A stretch of DNA of 28,213 nt from a virus. The stretch covers positions 1-28,213 of IMG/VR virus record IMGVR_UViG_3300048922_000163; one strand, given 5' to 3'. Positions 8,570 through 17,279 of the stretch are shown one piece after another. The position numbers were made by a program, and so were the translations under genes. Below the pieces are notes generated by a model. The model saw nothing but the letters and a program-made list of their open reading frames with translations, had not been told where the DNA came from and made no database searches. Numbering within the stretch: position 1 is the stretch's first letter; every line of letters begins with the position of its first letter.

Positions 8570-9981
8570 TAGTTGCCCTCCGGCCAGCCGCCAACGGGGA
8601 TCGGACGCCGCGCAGGCGGGATCTGCCGGGTGCCGGGGATGTAGCGGCGGGTGCCGTGGGAGCCGGCGATCAGCTGCCGCACGTAGGCCTGAGCCTGCTG
8701 CATGTAGTTGCCGGCGTCGGATTGCTTGTAATGAGCCTTGGCGTTCGCCAGCGCGTGCAGGAACACCGCGCGGCTGTTGACCGTTAGCAGGTCATCGTCA
8801 CCGGTGAGCCACTTCAGTCCCAGATGACCCCGCATCTTGATCGTGTAGGCGCGGTCCGGCGCCGGGAAGATCTCGATGCAGCCCGTGATCCGGTAATAGG
8901 CCGGTTTGCTCAGCGAGGTGCTGGTGTACAGCACCGGGTCGATGCCCTCGATCAGCGGCGTCCACTGCACGTCGTCCTGAATGCCCGCCCACGTGATGCG
9001 CCGGAAGTCCAGGTACTGGTCCAGATCCAGCGGCACGTCGTACAGATTGGCGCCGGGCACGCACTGGATGGTCCACCAGCGCTCGGTGCGCAGTTCCTTG
9101 TACTGCTGGTACAGCTGGTCCTGGGCGTCACGAATGAAGCTGTCGACCATCGCATCGAGGTCGAACGGCCGGCGCTGGGCCATTTCCTGCAGGCGGCTGT
9201 AGTAGGCCTCGGCATCCTTCTGGCCGTACTTCGCCTTCGCGTCGGCGATCGCCTGCATTTCCACGGCCACGCCGTCGATCACGGTCTTGTCGTCGCCTTC
9301 GATCAGCGGCGCCTTCCCGTCGCCGTAGCGGTCCATGGCGTACCGCTGCAGCAGCGAGTCCTGCGCGGTGTTGATGATCTGGTCCACGTCCGCAGACTTC
9401 GCCACGGTGGTGATGTAGCCGCCCAGCTGGTCGTAGTAGGCCTTCGAATCCTGTTGGCCGTGGTGGGCCTTGCCGTTGGCCAGAGCCAGTAGGAAGACTG
9501 CCCAGGGGTCGAGCGTTGTCACATCGGCGTCGTCATGGAACGGGGCCAGCGGCGTACTCACGCTCAGCCGGTACTGGTGCTGCAGCGCCACCTGCGCTTC
9601 GGACAGGAAGTTGGTCAGCAGCTCCTTGACGCCCGGCGCCCAAGCATCCGCAGTGGCCTGCGCAGAGAAGCCGAGCCGGCGCAGAAGGTCCAGCCGCAGC
9701 GATGCCATCGTGCGCGGTGGCGGCGTCCCCACGTAGGTGAAACCCAGCGCGGTCGATACCGTCTGCCGCAGCTGGTCGAAAGTGCGCTGCACCTTGACGG
9801 GCTCGACCACGAAGCCGAGGCGGCGGATCACCTCCTGCCGTGCCTTCTTCAGGGACCATTCCACGCCCAGCGATGACAGGTTCACCTGGCCGGTGTCGTA
9901 GTTGATCGGCGCGTCATACCCCAGCGGGCTGTCGTAGACGTTGCCGCCGTTGACCATGATCGGTGCGTTGTTGCCGCCCAT
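8569..9981 (-). CDS. Head-to-tail adaptor / tail tubular A-like protein with tandem modules
   Basis: This is a 470-aa protein encoded just before the nozzle gene, the place of the adaptor (P22 gp4 / T7 gp11 type). It contains repeated units. Three LR-x-x-L/V-x-x-x-LGF segments lie at about 47-56, 71-81 and 95-105. Three helical units with an AQxxLxQxY start and an ALANxKAHxxQxDxxxY-like end lie at about 120-195, 201-272 and 280-440. The third carries a beta insertion (RWWTIQCVPGANLYDVPL onward) typical of single-copy relatives. The start at 9981 has GGAG eight bases upstream. A terminator-like hairpin lies just upstream (9994-10030). Confidence 0.65.
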   Translation of the reverse strand: MGGNNAPIMVNGGNVYDSPLGYDAPINYDTGQVNLSSLGVEWSLKKARQEVIRRLGFVVEPVKVQRTFDQLRQTVSTALGFTYVGTPPPRTMASLRLDLLRRLGFSAQATADAWAPGVKELLTNFLSEAQVALQHQYRLSVSTPLAPFHDDADVTTLDPWAVFLLALANGKAHHGQQDSKAYYDQLGGYITTVAKSADVDQIINTAQDSLLQRYAMDRYGDGKAPLIEGDDKTVIDGVAVEMQAIADAKAKYGQKDAEAYYSRLQEMAQRRPFDLDAMVDSFIRDAQDQLYQQYKELRTERWWTIQCVPGANLYDVPLDLDQYLDFRRITWAGIQDDVQWTPLIEGIDPVLYTSTSLSKPAYYRITGCIEIFPAPDRAYTIKMRGHLGLKWLTGDDDLLTVNSRAVFLHALANAKAHYKQSDAGNYMQQAQAYVRQLIAGSHGTRRYIPGTRQIPPARRPIPVGGWPEGN

Positions 9982-9993
9982 ATCGTTCTCCAG

Positions 9994-10030
9994 AAAGAAA
10001 AACGGCCGACCGAGTCGCCCCGGCCGGCCG
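9994..10030 (-). terminator. Rho-independent terminator upstream of adaptor gene
   Basis: On the minus strand a 12-bp GC-rich stem (10003-10014 with 10019-10030, two G-U wobbles, 4-nt loop) is followed by TTTTTCTTT. The wobbles pair only in the minus-strand RNA, which sets the direction. It lies inside the late operon, between the head-protein block and the adaptor and tail genes. Confidence 0.75.
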
Positions 10031-10050
10031 CCAGCCCGCCGCCAGCGGAC

Positions 10051-10593
10051 TTAAACGGTTTCGCTGCCCTGGTCGCCCAGCGCCGCAGCAATGGCATCCA
10101 GCACGCCCTTGCGCGGCTTCTCGCGGGCGTTCTCGATCGCCGCCAGCTCGTGCAGGTCCTCGTCGGTCAGGTTGTCCAGCGCCGCCTCGATCTCGGCGAC
10201 GGTCTTGCCGGCGAGAGCTTCCAGATCGTCGGACTGGTCGTCCTCTTCTTCGTCCTCAGCTTCGACGCTTTCAGCGGAGGCGCTGGTCTTGGCTGCCGCG
10301 ATGCTCGCCGCCACCGCCTTGAAGAAGGCGCGTTCGTTGCGGTAAGCGGCTTTCAGGGCCTCAGCCCCTTCTGCCGTGCTGCCATACTTGTTCTTCAAAC
10401 CGGCAAACACCTCAGCCTCATCGAAGTTCTGCACATCGAACTTCTCGCTCTTGATCTCGGTGATCACCGCTCCTTCAGCGAACAGTTCTTCGAGAATCGG
10501 CAGCTCGTAGTCGAAAACCTGCACGGGCAGCTTGGTGGTTGCATCGCGGTCGATGACCAGCGTCAGCAACAGCAGGGATACGGTCTTGGCCAT
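10051..10593 (-). CDS. Acidic head-region protein with C-terminal helix-extended-helix motif
   Basis: This 180-aa protein has three visible parts: an N-terminal beta-like segment (MAKTVSLLLLTLVIDRD onward), a helical middle, and a strongly acidic linker (about 104-124, rich in E and D). It ends in a short segment of the form DEDLHELAAIENAREKPRKG followed by VLDAI. That ending recurs at the C-terminus of many phage head and tail accessory proteins, where it forms a small LEM/HeH-like helical fold. Its ATG overlaps the stop of the preceding probable decoration gene (TAATG at 10591-10595). A role in head completion or joining is plausible from position but is not proven. Confidence 0.55.
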   Translation of the reverse strand: MAKTVSLLLLTLVIDRDATTKLPVQVFDYELPILEELFAEGAVITEIKSEKFDVQNFDEAEVFAGLKNKYGSTAEGAEALKAAYRNERAFFKAVAASIAAAKTSASAESVEAEDEEEDDQSDDLEALAGKTVAEIEAALDNLTDEDLHELAAIENAREKPRKGVLDAIAAALGDQGSETV

Positions 10594-10904
10594 TACTGCA
10601 CGCCCTCCAGGGTGATCGGCGCCGTCGCGGCGGTACCGGTGCGGATGAAGTCCGGCAGGTCGGCGATCTCGACCACCGGCGCCAGGTTGGCGGACGCGCT
10701 CAGCAGGGTGAACCAGCCGGAGCTGCCAGCGGCCGGGGTGCTGCCGTCGGCCGGCGCTTCGTGTCCCTGCAGCAGAACGCCGGTGGTCACGGCGGTGTTG
10801 GCACCCAGATTTGCCAGGCCTTCGCGGCCCCAGCCGCCCAGCAGCGGGGTGGTGTTGAGCTTGACGATGGTGCCCCCGGTCGGGAGCGTCTTCACGTTCG
10901 GCAT
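10593..10904 (-). CDS. Probable capsid decoration / cement protein
   Basis: This is a 103-aa, Gly/Ala/Thr-rich, beta-prone protein starting MPNVKTLPTGGTIVKLN. The start at 10904 has AGGAG six bases upstream; an in-frame ATG at 10928 has no such site. It immediately follows the major capsid gene, and small beta-rich proteins at this position are usually capsid-stabilising (cement) proteins, as in other podoviruses with HK97-fold heads. No specific family motif is recognisable, so the call is by size, composition and neighbourhood. Confidence 0.5.
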   Translation of the reverse strand: MPNVKTLPTGGTIVKLNTTPLLGGWGREGLANLGANTAVTTGVLLQGHEAPADGSTPAAGSSGWFTLLSASANLAPVVEIADLPDFIRTGTAATAPITLEGVQ

Positions 10905-10916
10905 TTCAGTCTCCTG

Positions 10917-10940
10917 CCGGCGAGGCAATTCCCCGCCGGC
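10917..10940 (-). other. Intergenic hairpin between capsid and decoration genes
   Basis: A GC-rich inverted repeat (GCCGGCG...CGCCGGC on the minus strand) lies between the capsid stop and the next ribosome-binding site. No T-tract follows, so it is more likely an mRNA-stabilising or processing hairpin than a terminator. Confidence 0.4.
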
Positions 10941-10950
10941 TGTAGGTTGG

Positions 10951-12015
10951 TTACGAGATCGAGAAGACCGCGTTGCTGTTGCGCTTCTTCATGGTCACGC
11001 CGTAGTGGGCCGTGACGCCGAAGTAGTGCGTATGGCGGTCATACACGCGCGGCGGAGTGCGCGAGATCATCCAGCGGCCCTTCACGGGGCGCAGCTTGAT
11101 GGTCTTGCTGTTGAGGAAGTAGCCGCGCTTCTTCCACGGCACCGCGATGGTGCCCAGGCGGTCGTCCAGTGCGTCGAAGGTGGGATCCCACACGCACAAC
11201 ACGTTCTTGAAGCGCAGTTCCTTGGTGGTCGGATCCAGCGTCACACCGCCACCAGGGCCGCCCGTGCCAATGGTGATCTGACGGCCCATGACCGCCAGCG
11301 CGTCGGCCTGCAGCGCGTCGTACATGTCCGAACCCATCGGGATGAAGTCCGGAGCGCCCATCTTTCCGTAGGCGATGGTCTTGCGCCACAGCGTTTCCAT
11401 GCGCTTGATCAGGGTGCCGGGCGTGGTGGTGCTGATGCCGATATCGGCCCAGTTACGCCAGTAGGGCGTGGTGGCCGCATCAATGCCGCCAATAGTGCCA
11501 ACGGCCGGCGTGGTGCTGACCAGTGCATCCAGGCCAGGAACAGCCTTGGGATTGGTCGAGCCATCCAGATGGACCTCGATATCCCAGTTTTCCTGGAAGC
11601 CGTCCTTCAGGGTGGCGCGGTTCTCCGTCAGGATGTTGACGATCTGGATCTTCTCGGCCTCGGTCATCACCGCGTTGCGGTCATCAGTCAACAGGATGCC
11701 GTTGTTGGCCAGCTCGGTTTCGTTGAGGGTGAAGCCGTCGAAGGCTTCATACGACTGGTACGGCGCCAGACGAACGGTCTTCTTGCGGTTGTAGGTGACC
11801 TGATCGTCACCGGTGTAGTTCTGGTAGTTGGAGTCGTTGGTGTAGCGCACCTTCTCGTTGTAGACGCCGTTGCCGAAGACCGAATCCACCTTGTTGCGGA
11901 TCAGCCAGTCGGCGAATGGGCGATCAGTGGTGAACTGATCGATCGGATCTTCTTTGGAGAACGACTGCAGCTGGGTATTGGCGCCAGAAATCAGCTGGGC
12001 AGCGGTAAGCGGCAT
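10951..12015 (-). CDS. Major capsid protein
   Basis: This 354-aa protein follows scaffold and portal in the standard order TerS-TerL-portal-scaffold-capsid. The size fits an HK97-fold major capsid protein. The charged N-terminal arm (about 1-50), a central region with NETELANNGILLTDDRNAVM, and a C-terminal beta-rich segment (WKKRGYFLNSKTIKLRPVKG) are consistent with podovirus coat proteins. I see no propeptide cleavage signature, in keeping with a separate scaffold gene. GAGG lies eight bases before the ATG. Position and general character make the assignment secure; the exact family was not tested. Confidence 0.8.
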   Translation of the reverse strand: MPLTAAQLISGANTQLQSFSKEDPIDQFTTDRPFADWLIRNKVDSVFGNGVYNEKVRYTNDSNYQNYTGDDQVTYNRKKTVRLAPYQSYEAFDGFTLNETELANNGILLTDDRNAVMTEAEKIQIVNILTENRATLKDGFQENWDIEVHLDGSTNPKAVPGLDALVSTTPAVGTIGGIDAATTPYWRNWADIGISTTTPGTLIKRMETLWRKTIAYGKMGAPDFIPMGSDMYDALQADALAVMGRQITIGTGGPGGGVTLDPTTKELRFKNVLCVWDPTFDALDDRLGTIAVPWKKRGYFLNSKTIKLRPVKGRWMISRTPPRVYDRHTHYFGVTAHYGVTMKKRNSNAVFSIS

Positions 12016-12252
12016 AGGAATGGCCTCGGAAGGAAAGATGGCCAGCCCGCAGGGGCTGAGGGTCTTTCCGCGTTCCGAGGGCGCGAGGCTCGTTACAGCG
12101 CTACCGGCGGCGAACCCGGCTTACGTCACACGCGGGGCGGCTGGTGTGCCGCTCGGTGGTCAAGATGCCAGCGCTGGTGGGCGCGTCAATGGGCGCCGGC
12201 GGTACACTCGGCGAGCCGGGGCAAGCCGGCTATCTCAAACAGGGGCAATGGA

Positions 12253-12741
12253 ATGAGCTTTCCCGTAACCGCGTTCTTCGTGGCTGAAGCATCGGAAGTG
12301 CCAGCAGGACGCTTCTACATCAACGACGGCCAGTGGTTCATGTCTGTCGACGCCAACCAAGGCCAGGGCGGAAGTCTTTCGGCTATCTGCCTGACAGGCG
12401 ATCAAACCGGCGTGTTCTCCCCCCGAGAGAACGGAACCGTCACCTACGTGGGAGGCGAGTTCCAAGTGGAGATCCGGGTGGCCGGAATCGATGCGACCGT
12501 GGACCGGCAAGAAGGGAACTGGAACGCTTCGATCATCATCGGCGAGGAGTTCGCCATCTACGCCCAGCGCGGCAACGGCGACGCAGTTATCTCGCTAGAC
12601 GGGAAACTGAGTAGGGGCAACGGGCTGTCTGGATGCCGCCGGCGATTCACTGCGTGGTCGGCATGGCTGATCCGGCCGGACGGTCGGCAGATCGGGGAAG
12701 AGCCACTTTTCAGTGTGGTTTCGATTCCGAAGGTCGATTAA
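12253..12741 (+). CDS. Plus-strand cargo gene (moron) between scaffold and capsid
   Basis: This 162-aa, probably beta-rich soluble protein starts MSFPVTAFFVAEASEVPAG. The open frame extends far upstream, but only as the antisense of capsid and neighbouring genes. The ATG at 12253 has AGGGG seven bases upstream. It is the only plus-strand gene inside the late operon, and it ends 2 bp before a hairpin shared with the convergent scaffold gene, the classic layout of a moron that can be expressed in a lysogen. A weak -10-like TACACT lies at 12203-12208 without a convincing -35. G+C is about 57-62% in sampled lines, lower than in the flanking structural genes. No function is recognisable. Confidence 0.6.
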   Translation: MSFPVTAFFVAEASEVPAGRFYINDGQWFMSVDANQGQGGSLSAICLTGDQTGVFSPRENGTVTYVGGEFQVEIRVAGIDATVDRQEGNWNASIIIGEEFAIYAQRGNGDAVISLDGKLSRGNGLSGCRRRFTAWSAWLIRPDGRQIGEEPLFSVVSIPKVD

Positions 12742-12770
12742 AGAGAAAGGGGCCGAAAGGCCCCTTCTCT
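12742..12770. terminator. Bidirectional hairpin terminator between moron and scaffold genes
   Basis: A 12-bp stem with one bulged A (12742-12754 with 12759-12770) encloses a GAAA tetraloop. It lies between the convergent stops at 12741 and 12772. The stem is A/T-rich at its base, but both T-tracts are short, so termination may be partial. In the minus direction it precedes the capsid gene. Confidence 0.55.
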
Positions 12771-12771
12771 G

Positions 12772-13857
12772 TTACTGCCCGCGTGCCCTTGCCGCCTGGA
12801 CGCCAATGTCGAATGCGTTCTCGGGCGTGATCTGCGGAGCCACCGGTGCGGCGGAGTTCGCCCGGATCGGGTTGGGTGCGCTGCGGGCGACAGGTGCCGC
12901 TGCAGCTGGCACGGCAACCGCGGTGGCCGGCAGCGCCAGGTAGGCGCGGTGGATCTCGGTCTGCCACTGCGCCGGCGGCAGCGTGCGCTGGATGATGTCG
13001 ATCGTCGGCGCCAGTAGCGCCAGCTTCTGATCGAACTGCGCATCCCCTGCGCGGAGCTGCGTGCCAAGCTGCTGCACCGAGGCGAGCCCCTGCTGGTACT
13101 GCAGATCCTGCTGCTGGCGATCCTGCTGCGCCTGGGTGTGTGTCTGCTGCAGCTGGCCAGTCTGGCGATGCTGGGCCAGTTCCAGCGCCACGTCGCGGGT
13201 GATGTCGCCGGAGGTGACGCGGCCGGCCAGGTCCGGATGTGCGCTCAGCGGATCGAACCCAGGCGCCTCGCGGCCCAGCTGCTGGCCCAGCCACTGCAGC
13301 TCGCCCTGCATGCGATCGTAGGCGTCAGCCATACGCTTCGGGTCGCCCGAGTTGATGTCGGACAGGTAGCGCAGTGCACCGCCGAACTGCTCCGGCGTGG
13401 CACCGGTGCTCTGGACCGTTTCCTCCCACTGGCCGACCCGCTCGCGTGCATCACGGGCCTGGGTGTGCAGCTCCTGGAAGCGCTCGGCCGCGCGTTCCTT
13501 CAGGCCCAGCTGCTTCACCTCGTCATCTACCGTCGGCTGCTGCGGCTGCGCGGGCGGTGCTGGCGGCTGCTCGCCGGCGGGCGGTGCGTTCGGGTCGGTG
13601 GCGGCCGGCGTGGCCGGTGTCCCGTCCTGCGGCGGCTGGCCGTCTGCTGCCGTCGGGGAAGCGCCAGGCAGTGCGCCCTCCAGCGCCTCCTGCTCGCGTG
13701 CAGCTTCGACGCCAGCGGAGAACGCGTCGAGTTCGGCGGCAGCGGGCTGCGGTGCGTCTCCGCCGTCGGCAACCGGCGGTGCGCCAGTGTCGGCCGGCTG
13801 GACGTCGGTCGGGGTGGTATCCGGCGTGGCCGGAGTGTTCGGGTCTTCGATGTGCAT
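12772..13857 (-). CDS. Scaffolding protein
   Basis: This is a 361-aa protein with an N-terminal 100-residue low-complexity region rich in Pro, Ala, Asp and Gln, a charged helical middle (about 110-260) with many Gln/Glu/Arg heptads, and an Ala/Pro-rich C-terminus. This composition, together with a place between portal and major capsid, is typical of phage scaffolding proteins, which guide procapsid assembly and then leave. AGAGG stands eight bases before the ATG. No protease-like triad is visible, so it does not look like a fused maturation protease. Confidence 0.75.
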   Translation of the reverse strand: MHIEDPNTPATPDTTPTDVQPADTGAPPVADGGDAPQPAAAELDAFSAGVEAAREQEALEGALPGASPTAADGQPPQDGTPATPAATDPNAPPAGEQPPAPPAQPQQPTVDDEVKQLGLKERAAERFQELHTQARDARERVGQWEETVQSTGATPEQFGGALRYLSDINSGDPKRMADAYDRMQGELQWLGQQLGREAPGFDPLSAHPDLAGRVTSGDITRDVALELAQHRQTGQLQQTHTQAQQDRQQQDLQYQQGLASVQQLGTQLRAGDAQFDQKLALLAPTIDIIQRTLPPAQWQTEIHRAYLALPATAVAVPAAAAPVARSAPNPIRANSAAPVAPQITPENAFDIGVQAARARGQ

Positions 13858-13881
13858 GGTGGTACCTCTGTTGGCGGCGGG

Positions 13882-15927
13882 TTAGAGAGGCGGGGCGACA
13901 ACGCCGCCCACGGGTGCTGCGGTGGGTACCGGCGCTTCGGCCGGCGGAAGGGCTTGCATGGGATCGGCAGGCGGCATGCCGGGCATGGCCGGCGCGTCGA
14001 TCACGGCGCCAGGCGCAACCTGCGGCACCTGCGGAATGAAGGTGTAGGCATCGATGGATGTGTCGCCGGTGCGCTCGATGGTTTCGACCATCAGCTGTTC
14101 CAGGCTGTTGGCGATGTCAAGCGGCGTTGCGCCGCGCATCTCGCCGATGGTGACGACTGCCTGCTGCAGCTGCGGCAGGATCGCGCCCCACTGCTGCCGG
14201 CGCAGGTTGGACGCCGGGCGGCCCGAGCTGCCCGCGCGAATGTCGACGTTCAGCAGCGCAGTGACCAGCTCCGGCAGGGTCGCGTTGAACCACAGCGCCT
14301 CTGGCCCGGCGATGTCGCTCACCTCTTCCGGCGACAGGCCGGCGGGTGACATGGCTTCCTCAGCGGTGTACTGCGCGACCTCGCCCAGGACGTCGTCCAG
14401 GCTGTCGCGGCTGTAGCCCAGGCGCGACTCGGTTCCCTGCTGCTGGATGTCGGCCTCGGTGGCCGTCTTCGCGGTCTGGATGCTGGAGGACAGCGCCTCC
14501 TGGATGCCCCAGATCAGTTCCAGTTCGGCGCGGATGGGCGCGGTGTCGTACAGCGCGGCGTCGATCTGGTTGTACTGGATGGGGAACAGCACGCTGGTGG
14601 TGGGCAAGCCCTTCAGGTCCAGGCCGACCATCTCCCCGATGCCGGCGCCCTCCAGCTTCGCTGCGTCTTCCGGCTCTACAGCACCACGGTCGAAGCCCAG
14701 CTTCGGGATGGCCCGGCGGCGATGCTCGCGGTAGTTGGTGCGGGTGCGGTTGTACTCGTCCAGCAGGGCACGCGAGCGGTCCACCAGCGACTGCGGATGC
14801 CGCTCCCCATCCACCCACAGCGGCGCCCACTGGAAGAACGGGTAGAAGCGCGTGCTGCGCTGGTCGGGGGTGTACGGCTGGCGCAGGTTGCGGCGCAGAC
14901 CGGGCGTGATGGTGCGCACCAGGTTGGTGGTCAGGTCCCACACCTCCCATATGCACAGGAAGCGCGGGCCGGCATCACTGCCCTGCCCTGCCGCCGTGGC
15001 GCTGCGGAACACCTCGGCGTCGCTGTCGCTCACCACACCATCAGCCGGGGCGAACCCACCTTCGCGCGCGCGGCTCTCTGGCTGCACGTGGTAGTAGGCC
15101 TCGGCCTTCCCCAGCTCGTCGCGCAGCTCCGGGAACGTGGCCTGCGCCTTGTCGTACGGCATGAACGTGCGGTGGGCGATCCACGGCGAGATGGCGTAGT
15201 CCTTCAGCGTGGCCACGTCCATGGAGACCTGGATGTCTTCGCCGCGCACGAAGTCGAAGACCAGGCCGTTGTAGATGATGTGCTCGACCTGGGATTCCAG
15301 CGTCTGCATCTGCTGTTCGTACTGAGCCTTCAGCAGGTCCGGGTTGGCGGCGTTTCCCTCGGCCAGCTCGCTTTCCATCAGGGCCAGGGCTTCGAGCTTG
15401 GCGCGCAGGTCGGCGATGCGCTGATCGGTGGTCGGGTCGCGCTCGGTCTCGCGGTGCCATGCCGCCTTGATCCAGCCGATGCCGATGCTGAGGCCCGAAC
15501 GCACCATGGCGTCGGCAGCGTGCTTCAGGCGACCACGCTTCCACAGCGAGGCAATGACGATCTCCAGAGTGCGGCCGACCTGCTTGGCCAGCTTCACCCG
15601 GCTGGAGCCGACCGACTCGGCGGGCTGCACGGCAGGCTCAGGGTCGCGTGCGTACAGGAACGACGTCAACAGGTTCACGTAGGTGCCGGCGATCGGCACG
15701 CTCACGTCATAGACCGGATCGACCTGGTTGCGGCAGTAGCGACGGTCCAGCGCATAGCCCTTGCGGGCGTTCTTGTCGAACTCGCGCGACTCCTTGATGC
15801 GCTTGTGCCAGTTGGCGACGTCTGCTTCTTCCTGTGCCAGCGCCTGGGCCTGCGCCTCGCGCTCTGCGTCGGCTGCCTGCTCGGCCGCCAGTGCGTCGGT
15901 GAAGCTGTCGGCGGTGGGCATGGTCAC
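13882..15927 (-). CDS. Portal protein
   Basis: This 681-aa protein is encoded directly after TerL. Its length matches P22-type and other podovirus portals. The sequence has a charged N-terminal helix (about 15-45) and RRYCRNQVDPVYDVSVPIAG; a middle with KAAWHRETERDP followed by a long helical wing; and a low-complexity Pro/Ala/Met C-terminus (about 630-681) that may form the barrel end. The GTG start at 15927 overlaps the TerL stop (GTGA) and has AGGAG nine bases upstream. An ATG two codons later is the alternative but is farther from that site. The portal forms the dodecameric DNA channel and docking site of the terminase. Confidence 0.8.
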   Translation of the reverse strand: MTMPTADSFTDALAAEQAADAEREAQAQALAQEEADVANWHKRIKESREFDKNARKGYALDRRYCRNQVDPVYDVSVPIAGTYVNLLTSFLYARDPEPAVQPAESVGSSRVKLAKQVGRTLEIVIASLWKRGRLKHAADAMVRSGLSIGIGWIKAAWHRETERDPTTDQRIADLRAKLEALALMESELAEGNAANPDLLKAQYEQQMQTLESQVEHIIYNGLVFDFVRGEDIQVSMDVATLKDYAISPWIAHRTFMPYDKAQATFPELRDELGKAEAYYHVQPESRAREGGFAPADGVVSDSDAEVFRSATAAGQGSDAGPRFLCIWEVWDLTTNLVRTITPGLRRNLRQPYTPDQRSTRFYPFFQWAPLWVDGERHPQSLVDRSRALLDEYNRTRTNYREHRRRAIPKLGFDRGAVEPEDAAKLEGAGIGEMVGLDLKGLPTTSVLFPIQYNQIDAALYDTAPIRAELELIWGIQEALSSSIQTAKTATEADIQQQGTESRLGYSRDSLDDVLGEVAQYTAEEAMSPAGLSPEEVSDIAGPEALWFNATLPELVTALLNVDIRAGSSGRPASNLRRQQWGAILPQLQQAVVTIGEMRGATPLDIANSLEQLMVETIERTGDTSIDAYTFIPQVPQVAPGAVIDAPAMPGMPPADPMQALPPAEAPVPTAAPVGGVVAPPL

Positions 15928-17279
15928 AGGGCGGATCTCCTACGTTCGGCGAGTGAGGGCTGGTCGGAGTGCTCCAACCACTGGCGGCTATGGGGCACCA
16001 GCACCCGAGGCCGTTCAATGGACGGTCGGTCGCGCGCGCTTACTGCGGCGGGGAATTTGCTGTGGATGAAGTAGCCCAGGGCGTCCGGCGGATGGTCGAA
16101 ACCGGTCGTCTTGTCGGGCAGACCGTTGGCGTCGTACGGCTGCTTCTCCAGCGCCTCGGTCAGCTTCGGGCAGTTGCGCACGTTCACCAGGAAGCGGCGG
16201 CGGCGCTTGGCGTTGAGGATCATGGCGTTGACGCTGACCACGCGGGAGCGGATGCGCGGGTTGGCCGCCGGCACAACGATCGTCATCGACCGTTCGGCCC
16301 GGATCAGGCCCAGGTCGGACGTACTGGCGTTGTTGGTGTGCTGGCTGTCGCCGCTGGCGTCCGGGTAGATCGTCATCCGGTGGCCGCCGAACTGGTCCCG
16401 CAGCGCCTGGATCATCGCAGGGGTGTCGCGGATGCCGGTCAGCTCGGCCAGCGCCATCGGCTCGCCGTCGCGGATCACGCAGATGATGGCCGTCATGTTC
16501 AGCACGTTGAAGTCCATGCCGATGTGCAGCGCCTCGCCGTCCTGGATCTCGGCAGTGGTGTTGTTGGCCGTGCGGGAGAAGGCCGGATACACCGACCCCG
16601 TGGTCAGGTTGACGAACATCCCGTCGATGTAGGCCTGCACCAGCTGGGGCGGGTAGCTCTCGAACAGCGACTGGATGTAGTCGTCCGGCAGGTTGGCCTC
16701 GTTGTCGTAGGTGCTGGCGTGCACCAGGCCGTACAGCACCTGCAGCTTGGGGTTCTCGCTGGGTAGCTGGTGGAACTGCTCGTAGACGAAGTTGAACCCC
16801 TCGGGGGTAGTCGTCACATCGATGCCGTTCTGCAGGCCGTCGGCCTTCACGCGCAGGCGGGCAATGATCTTGCGCCAGGCGTCCTGGGCCTTCCGCTTCT
16901 TCAGCGTGTCGATCTCGTCGACCAGGGCCTTGCCGACCTTGAAGCCAACGATGCTGGCCGGGTTGTCCATCGACCGGCAGATGATCGTGCCGCGGTACTG
17001 GCGGCCTGAGTACAGATGGGCCTCCTTGTTCGACTCGACTATGCGCGCGCGCAGTCCCCAGTCGAAGGCCACTTCCTCGATGGTTGGATAGAAGATGTCG
17101 CGGATCTGCGGATAGCTGGGAGCGAAGTACCCGGCCGGCACGCGCGGATGCGTCCACACGTGGCTGCATAGCGAGCCGCAGCCGACCCAGGTCTTTCCAG
17201 AGCCGAACCCACCAACGAAGGCGCGGAACTTGTGCGGCAGCTGCAGGAACGCGGCCTGCGGTTCGTTAAGGGTTGGCAT
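15924..17279 (-). CDS. terL: Terminase large subunit
   Basis: This is a 451-aa ATPase-nuclease that pumps and cuts DNA during packaging. Walker A GGFGSGKT is at 23-30, Walker B ALVDEID at 118-124, and the coupling motif TTTPEGF at 156-162. Nuclease acidic residues are visible at D256 (GMDFN), D307 (YPDASGD) and D395/D399 (DHPPDA). The start overlaps the TerS end by 14 bp and the stop overlaps the portal GTG. All expected motifs are intact, so the gene looks functional. Confidence 0.93.
   Translation of the reverse strand: MPTLNEPQAAFLQLPHKFRAFVGGFGSGKTWVGCGSLCSHVWTHPRVPAGYFAPSYPQIRDIFYPTIEEVAFDWGLRARIVESNKEAHLYSGRQYRGTIICRSMDNPASIVGFKVGKALVDEIDTLKKRKAQDAWRKIIARLRVKADGLQNGIDVTTTPEGFNFVYEQFHQLPSENPKLQVLYGLVHASTYDNEANLPDDYIQSLFESYPPQLVQAYIDGMFVNLTTGSVYPAFSRTANNTTAEIQDGEALHIGMDFNVLNMTAIICVIRDGEPMALAELTGIRDTPAMIQALRDQFGGHRMTIYPDASGDSQHTNNASTSDLGLIRAERSMTIVVPAANPRIRSRVVSVNAMILNAKRRRRFLVNVRNCPKLTEALEKQPYDANGLPDKTTGFDHPPDALGYFIHSKFPAAVSARDRPSIERPRVLVPHSRQWLEHSDQPSLAERRRSAL

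Noticed and set aside
10150-12252. Very long plus-strand open frame (to 12741, about 863 codons)
   Set aside because: It runs antisense to the capsid, decoration and acidic head genes, whose order and composition are convincing. Only the last 162 codons (12253-12741), with their own ribosome-binding site, look real.
14722-16074. 450-codon plus-strand frame
   Set aside because: Antisense to portal and TerL, with His/Arg/Val-rich composition typical of a shadow frame in high-G+C DNA. TerL has all its motifs on the minus strand.
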